The notes under the pieces: model-generated
Databases searched by the model: none
What the model was told of the DNA's origin: nothing
What the model saw: only the letters and a program-made list of their open reading frames with translations
Shown: piece after piece, positions 23,952 to 36,186 of the stretch
Position numbering within the stretch: the first letter of the stretch is position 1
How the letters are laid out: each line of letters begins with the position of its first letter
Translations under genes and position numbers: made by a program
Source: Larimichthys crocea
Taxonomy: Eukaryota > Chordata > Actinopteri > Sciaenidae
Reading direction: 5' to 3'
Assembly (NCBI RefSeq): GCF_000972845.2
Contig: NC_040029.1
Location: 4,267,811 to 4,331,810, forward strand
DNA: 64,000 nucleotides

Positions 23952-26900
23952 ACCGTAAACAATTATTTACATTCAACATTTATCGCTGAAAAGCTTTCTG
24001 TGTCCTTAAGGCCTTCGGAAACATGTTGCAACATGTATTTTCTCTCAATATGCAAATGATTCTCAACACTCTGAAACATTTTCAGTCAAGTTTGTCTGTC
24101 GGTGCCGTTGTTCAGGCCTGCTGCGATTTAGCCACATCGTCGAAAAAAGAAGTCCAGCGTCGCTTCTTCCCATAAGCCTCTCCTCACTTTAACAATAGGG
24201 GTGAGCTTTTGCACCAGGACAACATTAACGGTGAAAATAGAGTATTAGGTTTTGCTCAGATACATTTGGTGTGCGGGTCATTTCAATCCAGCAGGGTCAG
24301 CCTTCCTATTACCCTATTGTTGACTTTATGTTGAGTTTGGTTGCGGTATTCTCGACTAAGTTTAACCATTTAAAACTGCGATGAAAAGTAATTCAGAGTG
24401 TGGGTTCTCATGTAAAACTTTCTGAAAACTTAAGAATAAGACTAGACTTGTAAGAAGAACACAAGCCCCATGTTCAGGAAGTAAGCAAACTCTTCTGTTG
24501 AGTAGCTTCATAATAACACATTACACACAAGAGTTGCATACAAAAATACACATTTTACACTAGAAACATTCATAAAATGGTGCCACAAAAGAAATAAGAC
24601 TAATTTACTGCGAGATTCTGTACTACAAATTGATGCAATTAACTGTCAGATATGGCCACTTAGGTTGCAACAAACAGAAATTTTAGAATACCCAATGTGT
24701 CTTCTAAACACCTTTTCAAAGTGGACAACAACACTTTCCTCCCTTTTGTGTATGCATCATATGTTGTTCCCCCACAGGTAATGTGCAAGCAGCATAGTGC
24801 ATCTCAAAACAACTGAATGTGGCAAATTGGGCCTTGAAATGTTGATGTAACATATTGGGAATTGGTCATATTGGTCTGCACTTTGTGTTGTCCAACGTAA
24901 TTTAGATCTACCTAGAGAGTAGTTGATGTTGGAGCACTGGTGGGGATATGGTGGTGGATTAGCGAAGCTGTGTAGATGACAATGACAAAATCCCTGGGAA
25001 ATCATCAGGACTGACCTCCAGAGTGACGCCGAAATCAAATGATTTGACTTCTTTTTTGAATTTGAACCACATAAAATTGTTTATCTTCTCCACTCAGGAA
25101 CCTTCCACTTGCTCAGGTAACCACAGGGTAAACCAGACAGAAAAGACAATGAGTAACAAAACAAAACTTGCTAAACTTTCTGCAGAACAGTTTGACCCTT
25201 CCTTCCAAAACTTGAAGGTGCTCAGTCACTCGTTGCTTACAAGGGTTTAATGACGCACACCTGCTTTCACTATCGCTGACTGAGCAGATGATCTGCTCCA
25301 ACATTAGAGACAGAAAAACGACAGAGAATCAGTACGGATGGAAAAGCTTGATGAACTTTAATGTGCTTGCGTTCAGCTGAGGCTATAACCCGACTGATAA
25401 ATGAACAGATTAACTGAAACATTGGACTGAAATGAATTATCTAAGACAACATTGGTGACATCCATCCTGAGTAGGATGTGTGGTCGCCTTTCCCCACTTC
25501 CTGTCTGATGGTCCAAAGATTCTCATTGGTGCAGGAAGGTCCGGCTGTCCAATTCAGCGGACTGATTTAGAAAAGTTTGGCCAGCCTGATAGTCAGGGCA
25601 GCTGGTAGTCATAATGAACATAAGGAGCATAACGAACATGCCGTTTGTGATGTCAGATGGATGAACGCTAACTCTAGTATTGAGGCCAAGGCCAAGAAAA
25701 TATCCCAGTACTGACTGCACCACATAGAGTAGATGTTTTTTAGTTTTTATTAAGTAGATTTAGAAAGTAACTTTCCATTTTGTTTCATTTAGGAAAGCTA
25801 TTTGTAATTCTTAAAGTGTTCTGTTTTGGTTCTATTTATTTGTTTGATTTGAACAGCGTCCACCAACCCTTATCCCTTGTGGTTCGCCTCACCATTTTTC
25901 CTTTTTTTTTCTTCCTCCTCCTTCTCGTAATTAATAGTTTGTTTTACCAAAAACAACTGGTTTTATGTTGCTTCTCTTACCCCTTTGTGAGCTGGGAAAA
26001 GTGAGAAGCCTTTATTGACGTGTTTTATTCAGTCGACATCCAAGCTAGTCACTGATAGTGTAGAAACAACACCTGTGGTTTGTACATGGATGTATTGCGT
26101 TACTTCGTTTTTAAATTTTTTTTATTTACAATTTATTTAATGCTTAAACATCAACATCAGCTGTTGACTAAAATGTATATATACATTTTAAAGTTTCAAC
26201 TCTGGTGCCCCCTAATGGCAGCAACTTTTATACGAATAATACATATGCCATAAGGAATAATTAAAAAGATGCTATTATCACATTAAGATCCTACACATCC
26301 TATAAACAGCTTCTAAAATCACAACATAATAAATAAAACTATTTCAAAGTTGGCAGAACAGAGCTTGGCTCAGTGTTTTCTCCCCCCCCCTCTTATTTAG
26401 TCCTCAAGCTTTTTATATTCTTGTAATAGCAATTCCATTAGCATCATGCAGAAGAAACCCCTCTTCCTGCGGTCAACACGACGCACATTAAGATCCAAGC
26501 TTGGCTTAACACGTCCGGAATACACACAGATGAAATTGATACCGAACCTCGCCGCCGCGTGTTTAATGACAAACACGCATTTTTACTCCAAATGTCAGGC
26601 CGTGTCTCCAAACGTGCAGGTGTTTATGCCGGCACAATTACCAACGCTGCCAAAAACAATTTACACAGGCGCTATGTACGAATACATGCATGCATATTTG
26701 TGCGGATATGTGGTTTGTATGCATGTGCATGCATGCGTTTGTGTGAATTTGTGCATATATGAAGTGTGTTGATTGAGGGCATTGCTGTGATCGTCAGCTG
26801 TGAGGTGCTGACACGGACATAATGTACTGATCCGCAGGTATTACATAGCTTGTCATATATTATCTATAGTGAAGCAGTGTGTCACCGTGGCCCTCTCAAG

Positions 26901-29900
26901 GCATGCTGCTGGGGTGGAACAGAGTAGAGGCTATGACTTGGCACACCGCCTCTGTTGACTCCTGCTGGGGCCCTGAGCTGTCTCAGTCACCCGTCACACA
27001 GCGCTGTATAAATGTGCGTATGTGTGCGCAGCTGAAAAAGAGATACAGTGGATGCGCGGGAGCGTGCAAGCGAGTGTGTGTGTGTGTGTCACTGTGCCCG
27101 AAGCACAGCGGAATATGGCTCACAGGAGAGCTGTCACAGGAAGGGAGGCAGCCAAGGCAGCTCGCCCTCCTTCCTCTCGCACACAAGCTCGGAGATGGCG
27201 GGGTTTGCAGGCCTTCCCACGTGTTTTCTGTCACCGAATTCATTCATTTTCCTGTCCGTCTCATTTATACCGCATGGGGTTTAGAAGACCAGGATTCAAA
27301 AGGCAGCATTCTAATGTTCTGACAGACTTTTCAGCCCCCTACGCCTCGCCCACCCTTCGTCTTCTTACCACCCACCGCCGGCTGGTTGCCAAATGCAAGC
27401 GAAAACTTAAAGATTCTTGATGTTTACAATACTACATCTTATTCTCACCCTATTTCTCTTCAGTTAGCCCTACACACTGGCTCAATCTGCTATCATTTTC
27501 ATTTTTACACTCTCCGACTGGGGCTAAAAAATGAACCGCATGAGGCCGAGGCATGGCAGGAATCAAAAGCAAATGCCCCGACAGAGATTTTTCAAATATA
27601 TTTCTCCTCTGAATCACTCTGCATGTCGGCATAATCAATGACATTAGCTTAATCAAACAGCCTTGCGCTGCAGATGTGACAGTTTACGACTGCTGCTGGA
27701 TGAACCAACTCCTCGGCTCCTGAAATGCCACCGCACGCCAACTTCAAAAGATAGTGGCTTTTTGAAGTGGCATAAAGGGTCGGTAAGCTGTTGCAAGCGC
27801 TGACAAGCAAAGGATTTATAAGTTGCAATCCAAAGAAGAGCAGGCATAAGAAGGAGAACTTCTTGATTGCATGAGTGGCTTTTTTTGTGTGTGACCACGG
27901 TGAAATATAGCCTAAAAAAGACGTGCAACACAGTAAGGGAGTTCAGTGGGGTCCTTAGCGGAGGATTGACACTTTGTCAAGAGATATAAACTGCAAGTTG
28001 CCCTGTTGGTGATGAATAAAAGACCAGATCTGTAGAATCACGCAATGCTGCTCTGAGCTTTGCACTGCAATAAGCTTCATATCATCATGTTCTGAACCAG
28101 ATCTGAACCAGAAAAAAAAAGTGCCTTTATCTGTGGAAAATCACCCAGGGTGTTGCCACAGTGTCGACACAGTTCATCTTCCCTTTTTATTGTCAGCCGA
28201 GGATAAAATTGCGATACCCCGAGGTGGACTTGCACCTTGGGCATGCACATTAAGTTTTGATCATCACTTTAAGGAGAGACGTGTAGACACGCAACTGTCT
28301 GAGCTCAGAAGATGTTCAGACGAAGACCTGCAAAACCAAACAGAATACATTAGCGAGCGTTTCTTTAACTTATGGCTGCTTTACCTCCAGCGCCTGAGAA
28401 ATGTGCTAAGTGCTTAGTGTCAAACAGATGAAATACACCATTTTCCATTCTGCTTAACTCACATGTGGATAATGGTTGCCCTCCATAGGTATAAATCTCA
28501 CTCGTTAGGAGATTAACTTAAAATGGGGAATGGCATAAATAATGCTCTAAGTAAGAAGACGAATGGCCTAAATAAAACAGTCATGCTCCACAAAAATATG
28601 CAATCGCAATAACTTTAGTGGCCTAGTAGCACTTCTGGGCTGCTTTTTATATTTGCCTCCCCTGAATACAAAGTAAAGCTCTGCAGTCATATGTTTAATG
28701 GTCAGACCTCTCCCTGCCTTTAAAGACTGGTTGTTTGAAAGTGTTCAAATTTAGCACAGGGAGATGAGATTACAGGGAATAACGCTCAGCTTTATCTCCG
28801 AGATGTGTCGTTTTCTGCATCTTTGAACACCTCCCCGTAAATGAACATCTACTACTACATCATTAGCCAGCAGAGACGAGAGTTGAACTCCCAATTTGCA
28901 TAGTCTGATCTGGGTAGAGCACAAAATTATTCCGAAACAATAGAAAGGGTGGCTTCAGCATCAGCCAGGACACTGCAGTATTTCTAGGGAATATGGTCCA
29001 TTATTTCTTGTTTGGAACTGACAGTTCTACTAGTTGGATAAAATTGTGACAAACAGATATTGTGAGCCCAGAAAAAAACGCATTAATTTGCAAACACAAG
29101 CTCTGTTTTTGCATAATGAGAGACACACAAAGTGTAAGCACTATGTGACATGTTGGACTTTTCTTTTTTTTTCTCATCCAGCCAATTCTAGCCGAGATGG
29201 AAAAAGTCCAAATCTCATCCAATGTTTATTTTGCTAGATCAAGTTCAAGGATTAGATAAAGAGCTCTTAAAGATGCACTGTAGAATTCTACATTTAGCTT
29301 TAAACACGACTTTAACATGTCAATTTTAAGCAAGCTCTGCTTTTGTTTCCACTGTCCTTCATTCGCTGCGGAGATGAGTTCCTGGAAACAAATCTCGGCA
29401 CTGCTTAGGATATAATAGTTTCAGGTACTTTCAGTGTTTGCCGTTAGTTACTTGTGACTAGTCAAGGACATGAGTCATCACAGTTTAAGGACGACTACAG
29501 CAAAAGTGACCATTTTACTAATGCATGTGTATCGACCAGGACCAACTACTTTAAGATAACAAATAAAAATGGGGATACAACACACAATGGTACAGAGAAA
29601 CACTAAAAAAATAAAAATAAAAGTCTGCAGTGAAGAAACTTAAATAAAAAGTGGTTAGACATGCTGGAGACCATTGTTGAACACTAACCAGTTGAGCCTC
29701 AGGGTTTTCCTTTGGCGTTTTTATCTCATGTTTACAAAATTGTGAAGAAAAAATGCTGGGAAGAGCAAGTAAAAGTTTGATTCCAATCAGTTCAAACGAT
29801 GAAGTACTGTGTAAGAAAATATCTGGCTCTTTGATCAAAGTGGAGATCAGTCAGATCAGGTTAATTTTGGATTCATTCAGCAAATATAGTTTCCTATTTT

Positions 29901-32504
29901 CTTCCCAAAACAGCCAGGGAACATTTTGAATTTGCTTCCACTCCTTTTATTGCCCCTTACTGGCCTCTCACTATGCAACTCTGTAGCAATATCCACCTTC
30001 TGCATTATTGTCCATTCCATATTCTTGTATGCAACAGCAGACAACATGGTGTATATTTAAAATATACATCTGAAACACAAGGAAATAACCTCATACTGAA
30101 GGCTTGAAAAGTCCTTAAAAGTTCAGCTCATGGGAAACCCATGTTACAGGTCGTTCATTTCCTGCAGTGGAAAAGGGCTATTAGGAACTTTCCCCCCCCA
30201 AAAGGATCCCGGTGACAGACTTAGTGGTGATAAAGCATCAGCTAGTTTCCTGTTCTCACTAGCAGCTGCAAGGTTTCGGTCGACCAAAGAGCAGTGCATC
30301 TGCTGCACATATGAACTAGAAACCTAGTGTGATCAGCGAGCGTTCTCTCATTACCATTGTTCTACCCCCTACCCTTCCCTTAAGCATCATCCTTAGATGA
30401 AAGACATGCCCCATCGTGTACTTGTATAGGACCTAAATTGCAATGTTCTCTCTCCTGAGTTGACCTTGACCACACAGTCTTGGTATCGGGGGTTGGTCTT
30501 GACAACATCTCTCTGAAGAAAATCCATGGATGTGCGAAAAGCACCAATGAATAAATGATTTTACGTCAAGCATTCATGGTCGTCAAACATTATAATGACA
30601 GTAAGGGTGCTAATGCATGTTTTCCCATGCGGCATTCCCATCAACCTTTTATCCATTCAGTAAATATTCAACAGTGACGTTTAACCAAATATAATTGAAC
30701 ATGTTTTGCTGTTTAGTGTCTTTGCCAGTAATCATAGAACGCAACCTCTCTTCCACTCAGCTCCTTCTCCGGTGGCATGGATGTTATTTTTAGCTGGATA
30801 TCCAATGTGCAGGTGCTGGAAGGGCTACGCATAGAGGGTCAAATGTAATGCCTTGAATTCCCGTGTTGATATAAGTGACCCATTTCTTTGTCTGTGATGT
30901 GCTAGATACAGTAGAGAGGGAGGACATATTTTATAGCTGATCCCCTGCAGCTTGTACTGTATGATTTTTAAGCAGTCCTAAACTGAGACACAGTTGTTAA
31001 ACACCTTGCTGACCCTCTTTCTTCAAGAGGGAGAGGAAAAAAATGTATTCAATGAAACATCTCTGACACGAGGTTCACACTGTAACTATAGATTTCCACT
31101 GATACATACTGTATTACTGAACAGGTCTAGGGATATTTTAAATTGACTTTCATTGGGCACGTTCATAACAATGATGCATTTTACTGAAATGGATGTAATG
31201 AGTTTTCAATCCATCCAACCACCATGAACTTTTTTCCTTTCTCCTTGCACCACCCTGCGCCTTTGTGTTCCATCCATTTAGAAACCAATTTCAGCCATAA
31301 TTTTCAAAGCGCCAACTTTTCAGGTGTAAGTGCTACAGCTAGCATCTTGTCTATAATTGCAGCCTAATTAAATCCCATCAACTCATGAGCGTCATTTGGG
31401 AGGCCATTCCAAATTTCATCAAGCAAACTTCTAATCATGACATTGTAGGAATTACCAATGCAATCAGCTCCACACATGCAGTACAAAAATCAATAGGCAA
31501 TTTTGAAGGTTTCCAGCATCTCATTAATTGATCTGCTATACACTGGTGCCCTTTTCTTCCCATTTTCATATATTTCCTTTTCCTCAGTAATAGAAAACTG
31601 ATAATATGAGACATAATATAAATGCTTTCCAGCCTAGCAAATCATTAGGGGTATCTGAATGATAATACAGGTTTAATAACTGGAAAAAAAGAAACATGAC
31701 GAATAAGAGATTCCACTTAAGCACAAAGGCCCCCCTATTAATGTGCAAGTGTAAAAGGTAGGTGGGTGGTATTTCTCACCTTATCATACCACAAAACAAC
31801 TTTATAATAACTCAGTATCTACCTATGTCTAACTGCAAACATGATTTGTTCCCACAACTTGTTGGCCACCTTGCCATCCGTGACCTGCTCCATCTGACTC
31901 AGTGAGAGATTTGTCATGTGCCTAATTTAGATATTCTATATTCTGGGTTTCCGGACCCACAGGGAAGGACATAATTGAATAGGCTGTGTCAAAGCCCCCC
32001 CTCCCACTCCACAAAACCTCCCAGGGACGGGCTAACGTTAATTATCTCCCATTGCAATATGGCCTAGTTTTATAATTACTGGTCCTGCCAAATATATTAC
32101 AACATGCTAAACCTCTCACCAGACGGTTATTAATTTAGTGTGTGTGATCCGTAGACATGTGCTGTGTAATTTGCTTACTTACCTTATTTACAGACTGGAT
32201 AACAATATTTGTGCGTGAGAGTTTGATTGAATTGTGTGCCACAATCACAGAGTACTAGTTAATAAATCTAAGACAGGCTCTTCATTAACTGTACATATCT
32301 TATCAACATGCGTATTTTAGCATCGCAGGGGTACTGTGGATTTGACACATTGAGATTGGTTCACTTGTCAGCCTGTCAAACCAATTGTTTGATGTCATGC
32401 TGGTGGCTCTCTGAGATTGTACGTGAAGGCACAGTGGTGCTTTGACATGCTATCCTTTACTATGTTAGCCTTTTTTATTATTATAATTAGTTTGAAACAG
32501 AAAG
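23952..32504. other. Long non-coding stretch, no gene recognised
   Basis: No exon, RNA gene or intact mobile element was recognised. Visible are a TG- and ATGC-rich tract around 26680-26770, a GT run near 27077-27090 and poly-T tracts. Open frames at 26879-27322 and 28121-28417 have no known domain. A stretch around 31270-31560 is listed separately as a possible conserved element. Confidence 0.55.
31270..31560. promoter_or_regulatory. Possible conserved non-coding element
   Basis: This is complex, non-repetitive, AT-rich sequence with several homeodomain-type cores: GCCTAATTAAATC near 31362, CTAATCATGAC near 31432 and CATTAATTGATC near 31522. Its texture resembles vertebrate developmental enhancers, but conservation cannot be judged from one genome. 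Confidence 0.25.
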
Positions 32505-32825
32505 TAGATCTGTGGCTAATGGGTATTTCTGCAAGTAAACCAAACATTTTGACCTTCTGATGGTGCTAAATGAAAAGTCAGGGTATCATCCTCTGGGAAC
32601 CATGACTGTCTGCATTCCAATCCATCAAACCATTTCCCTGAAACTAAAAATGTCAACCTATGGGGCTACAAATAAAGTCTGAGTGTATACAGCAAACCTC
32701 ATGGCAATTCATTCAATATTTGTTCAAGTCTAGACCAAAGTGAGGTACTGATGGACCAACAGACCAACCAATGGACGGGCAAACTGGCATCAGCATCCCT
32801 AGAGCAATGTTGCTACCATTGAGTC
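32505..32825 (+). repeat. Dispersed teleost repeat, 'gccatgctgctagc'-type family (diverged copy)
   Basis: The order of segments ATTTTGACCTTCTGATGGTG, AAAAGTCAGGGTATCA, CTGGGAACCATGA.TGTCTG, CCAATCCATCAA, CTCATGGCAATTCATTC, AGACCAAAGTG, GGACCAACAGACC and CCCTAGAGCAATGTTGCTA matches a very common fish repeat. A better-kept relative is at 54425-54925. It may be the 3' part of a LINE-type element, but I am not sure of the class. Confidence 0.6.
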
Positions 32826-33600
32826 GGTGTTATCTTGGCTTGGGTTTTCAACTGAAATCCTGCTGACGATGTAGTTTGACAAAAAGAATTTAACAAAATA
32901 TCCTATCGGTTGCATTATAGGAACTTTCAGCTTATAGTCAAATATCTCAGTTTCTACCCTACAAAGCTAAGGCTATTGTATGTGATCCATCCATGTTGTC
33001 CTTTCCTATCATTTCACGCCAACAGCAACATAAAATATTCACAAACTAGGAATAGTGTTTGATAAAGTGCAGTAACTTTCTCTTAATACAGTTATACTTA
33101 GAAGCCACAATGGTCACATGAGATAAAATTGTATTTGGTCAAAAACTGGTCGCGGTTCATCAGCGAATATCCCATACTGATGAAAAACAAACAACCAAAG
33201 CAGTCGTTGACTTTCCACGTGTAGGCCAATGATGCACTTAAGACCAGTTTGTGTGTAATGAAATGCCTCCAGTGAATTTGGCATTTAACATATGAGGTGA
33301 GAATTTTTAATTAAAAATTCAACAGTTGGATGAATTATTCTGTATCTCATCATCTCAGAGAGCCTGGGGTGAAACAGAGATGGTGTAATGCTGACCAGAA
33401 GTGCTGTTCGAGCTTTTATTCTCAAGGCTGGAGCTCGTAAATACGATTTATTGTCCATTCCTGTACTTTGTTAGAAATAACAACAACAATAAGGCTTTTC
33501 TGTGTTTTGTACTTTACAAATCAAGTACCAAAGGGTTACCTTGTTGGCTTGAAATGGATGGATAAGTGGATATCAATTGGTTCTTTGTATAGCTTTTATT

Positions 33601-33766
33601 TTTTTTAAAGATATTTCTTTGGCCTTTTCAAGCTTTTTTATTTGATGGAAACAGCTGATGAGTGACAGGGATGTGGGGAGATAGAGATGGGGGAAAGACA
33701 TGCAGCAAAGTCCGATTTGAGCCTTTGTACATGGTTCCGGATGCTCTACCAAGTGCTCTACCCCAT
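33601..33766 (-). mobile_element. tRNA-derived SINE-like element, degraded
   Basis: Read on the minus strand, it begins with a tRNA-like head, GGTAGAGCACTTGGTAGAGC, which resembles an A box. Then come ATGTACAAAGGCTC, TTTGCTGCATGTC, a CCCCATCTCTATCTCC body and a tail with CTGTTTCCATCAAATAAA. This is the layout of a SINE family common in percomorph fish. The usual B box (GGTTCGAATCC) is reduced to GCTCAAATCGG, so it should be inactive. Confidence 0.6.
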
Positions 33767-34976
33767 AGCTTTCATTGTTTTAATAGGAAAAAATCGATGT
33801 GTTGGCTTTCTGGGTCATATTTATGTGCTGGTGGGGTCACGTTTTCACACTCGAACCCGATTTAAAATAGCTTCGGTAATCATAATAGTGAATAACATGC
33901 TTCATTATGCTGCTGCATGTTTACATGTTTAGCATAAGTGACACTTGTTGCTCCGTTACTGTATCTCCAGCGCCAGCAAGTAAATAACGGATCCCTTCTT
34001 CACCTCTGCCTCAAAGGGACTTATTAGTTATTTTTCATTTTCATGTTTTGCTGTGTGATCTGTTGCTTTTTTGTTTTGTTGTTGTTGTTCTACTCGATAA
34101 AGATAAAAATGTACAGCACTCGGGTGAAGGTCAGGTTTTCTTGTCTTTTCTTTTGTTTTGTTATTTGTTGTTTTTGTGCTTCTAATGTGACTGATATCTA
34201 CGGATTAAATGTTTGACTGAAATCAACTAAAACTGTCTCTCGGCTGGCTCCAGTCCTAAAACTGTTGCCCTCCAGTTGCTGCATGTGTGCTGTGTCTTTT
34301 ACGGCTGGCCAGCGCCACCTGAGAACATTTTTATGGCTTCAATTACTGAGTGCTGTTCTAAAATTAAGGCTAGCAATTAAAAAGACACACCACTTACCCA
34401 AATTATATCATTGACTAAAGGTTAACAGCGAGCGCAGCCAAATGTAGTTCACAAGAAAGCTGAACTCTATAGGCTCTTTTTTAATGTAGTCCCATGGCAC
34501 TTAGCTTACATGTTAAGGCCAGGGTATATCCAGTTAACCCTATGCTTGGATTTTATACTTCTGATCCCCCGAGCTATGATCTATATCAAGCAGAGCCTCT
34601 CACCTCTCACACTTGCTAAATGAAAGTAAAGAATATGATCATCATTATGCCCTACTTTCATAAAATCAGTGTGTATACGTATGAGTTGAAGGCTCGAGCC
34701 GAAAAAAATATCTATATATGTACATTCCTTTCTCATCCTCGATATTGCTCTTATTCTTATTGATCAAAGGGAATAAACTGCTGCCTGTAACCTTTTACCA
34801 GCACTGCTGTTAGCTTTTGTTCCTTGGATTTGTCTTCAGGTGTTATTCTGGGAATTAAGGGCACACACTGTCAGGGAGGGTGAAGCAGCAGGATTTTGGA
34901 GAGGTCACGTATGAATCATCCGGGGTTCAGTGTGTGGTCTGGAGAAAATATCACACCGTGTCACAGCAGTGGCGGA

Positions 34977-35378
34977 AAAGTAATGCAAGTACATTTACTC
35001 AAGTCGTAGTATTTTTTTCAAGTTGTTCAATCAGCTTTCTTTAAGCCTTAATATAATTTGACAGGTGAGCTGTATAGAAAATTAGTTTTTTGTACCAGGC
35101 TGTAAACATGTTTATTTCTGCTGTGAAGTTGGAAATTTTTAATATTTTTAATAATTTGTTTTGTAACCAGCCTCAAGTGGACGTTAGAGGAACTGCATGC
35201 ATGTTGTCGCTTGGGAATCATGAACTATAGCTCCACCTTGACTGACTACAACAGCAAAACTTGATGCATGATTGAATGACAATGTGTCATATATGATAAA
35301 ATATCAGAATACATCAGTATGTGCCGTTCAAATAAGTACAAGAAGAAAACAAGGATCTGAATATTTCTTCCACCACAG
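34977..35378. mobile_element. CAGTGGYGGAA-ended MITE (hAT-like), about 400 bp
   Basis: The left end CAGTGGCGGAAAAGTAA..AAGTACATTTACTCAAGT and the right end GGATCTGAATATTTCTTCCACCAC are the two termini of a MITE common in spiny-rayed fish, whose ends normally read CAGTGGTGGAA. The interior has no coding capacity. I could not find a clean 8-bp target duplication (TGTCACAG before, GTGCAGCC after), so the exact ends are approximate. Confidence 0.65.
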
Positions 35379-35960
35379 TGCAGCCGCCATTAGGGGGGCA
35401 GATATTTTGGGAAGAAATTTGTGAAATATTCAAACATATTTTGCACGGGAATGTACCTTCTTCTAATCATGAGATGTATTTGCCATCTCCCTTAACATCC
35501 CTGACCGCTCCCACCTTCTTGCATGAAGGCCTTTAACTGTCACGCATTGCTTCCATCAAACATCGCAGCGTTCCTTCAGATTTCCAGCCGGTAAGTGGAC
35601 AGTAAATCCAAAGCCGTTGTCGCAAACTCTCGAGTCTGTTCTTGATTCTTGTCACTTCTTCTTTGAAGTGAAACACTCGTCAGATCATTTGTCAGCCTTT
35701 CAGTGCCTTTCTGTCTGGGTGTCACCGCCGCGACACCATATGGTATCGTAATCAGTCACAAAACTGTTTCTCCATTATTAACATTTCTCTCTGGACTCTT
35801 GGGCTGTCTTTGTTTAGCAAACAATTCATATTTTTTTTTCCTTGAGTAGGTCTTCAGAACTTTGCTCAAGAAGATTTCAGCAAACTATCTCACTCAACCA
35901 ACAATGTTTATTAGGAAATATGCCATAAAGTGATATCAGAAGATTAAATGATACTGACCA

Positions 35961-36186
35961 TTAAAGGTCCAGTGTGTATTTATGAAATCTGCCAGAAATG
36001 TTTTCATTAATGTATAATAATGAAAATAAAGAATTATGTTTTTGTCACCTTTTTGTATGCAAGACGGATCCTCTTTGGCGGAGTCCGCCATGTTGAACTG
36101 CCATCTTTCTAAACTAAACACTGGCTCTAGAGTGTTTTTCTGGCCAGCATGTAGGTTGCCACCAAATCTGACACACTGGCTCTTAA
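35961..36186. mobile_element. TTAA-flanked MITE, 226 bp
   Basis: The left end TTAAAGGTCCAGTGTGTA and the right end ACACACTGGCTCTTAA are inverted copies with one central mismatch region. Both outer tetranucleotides are TTAA, the target site of piggyBac-type transposases. The family (TTAAAGGTCCAGTGTGTA ends) is frequent in percomorph genomes. There is no open frame, so it is non-autonomous. Confidence 0.65.
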
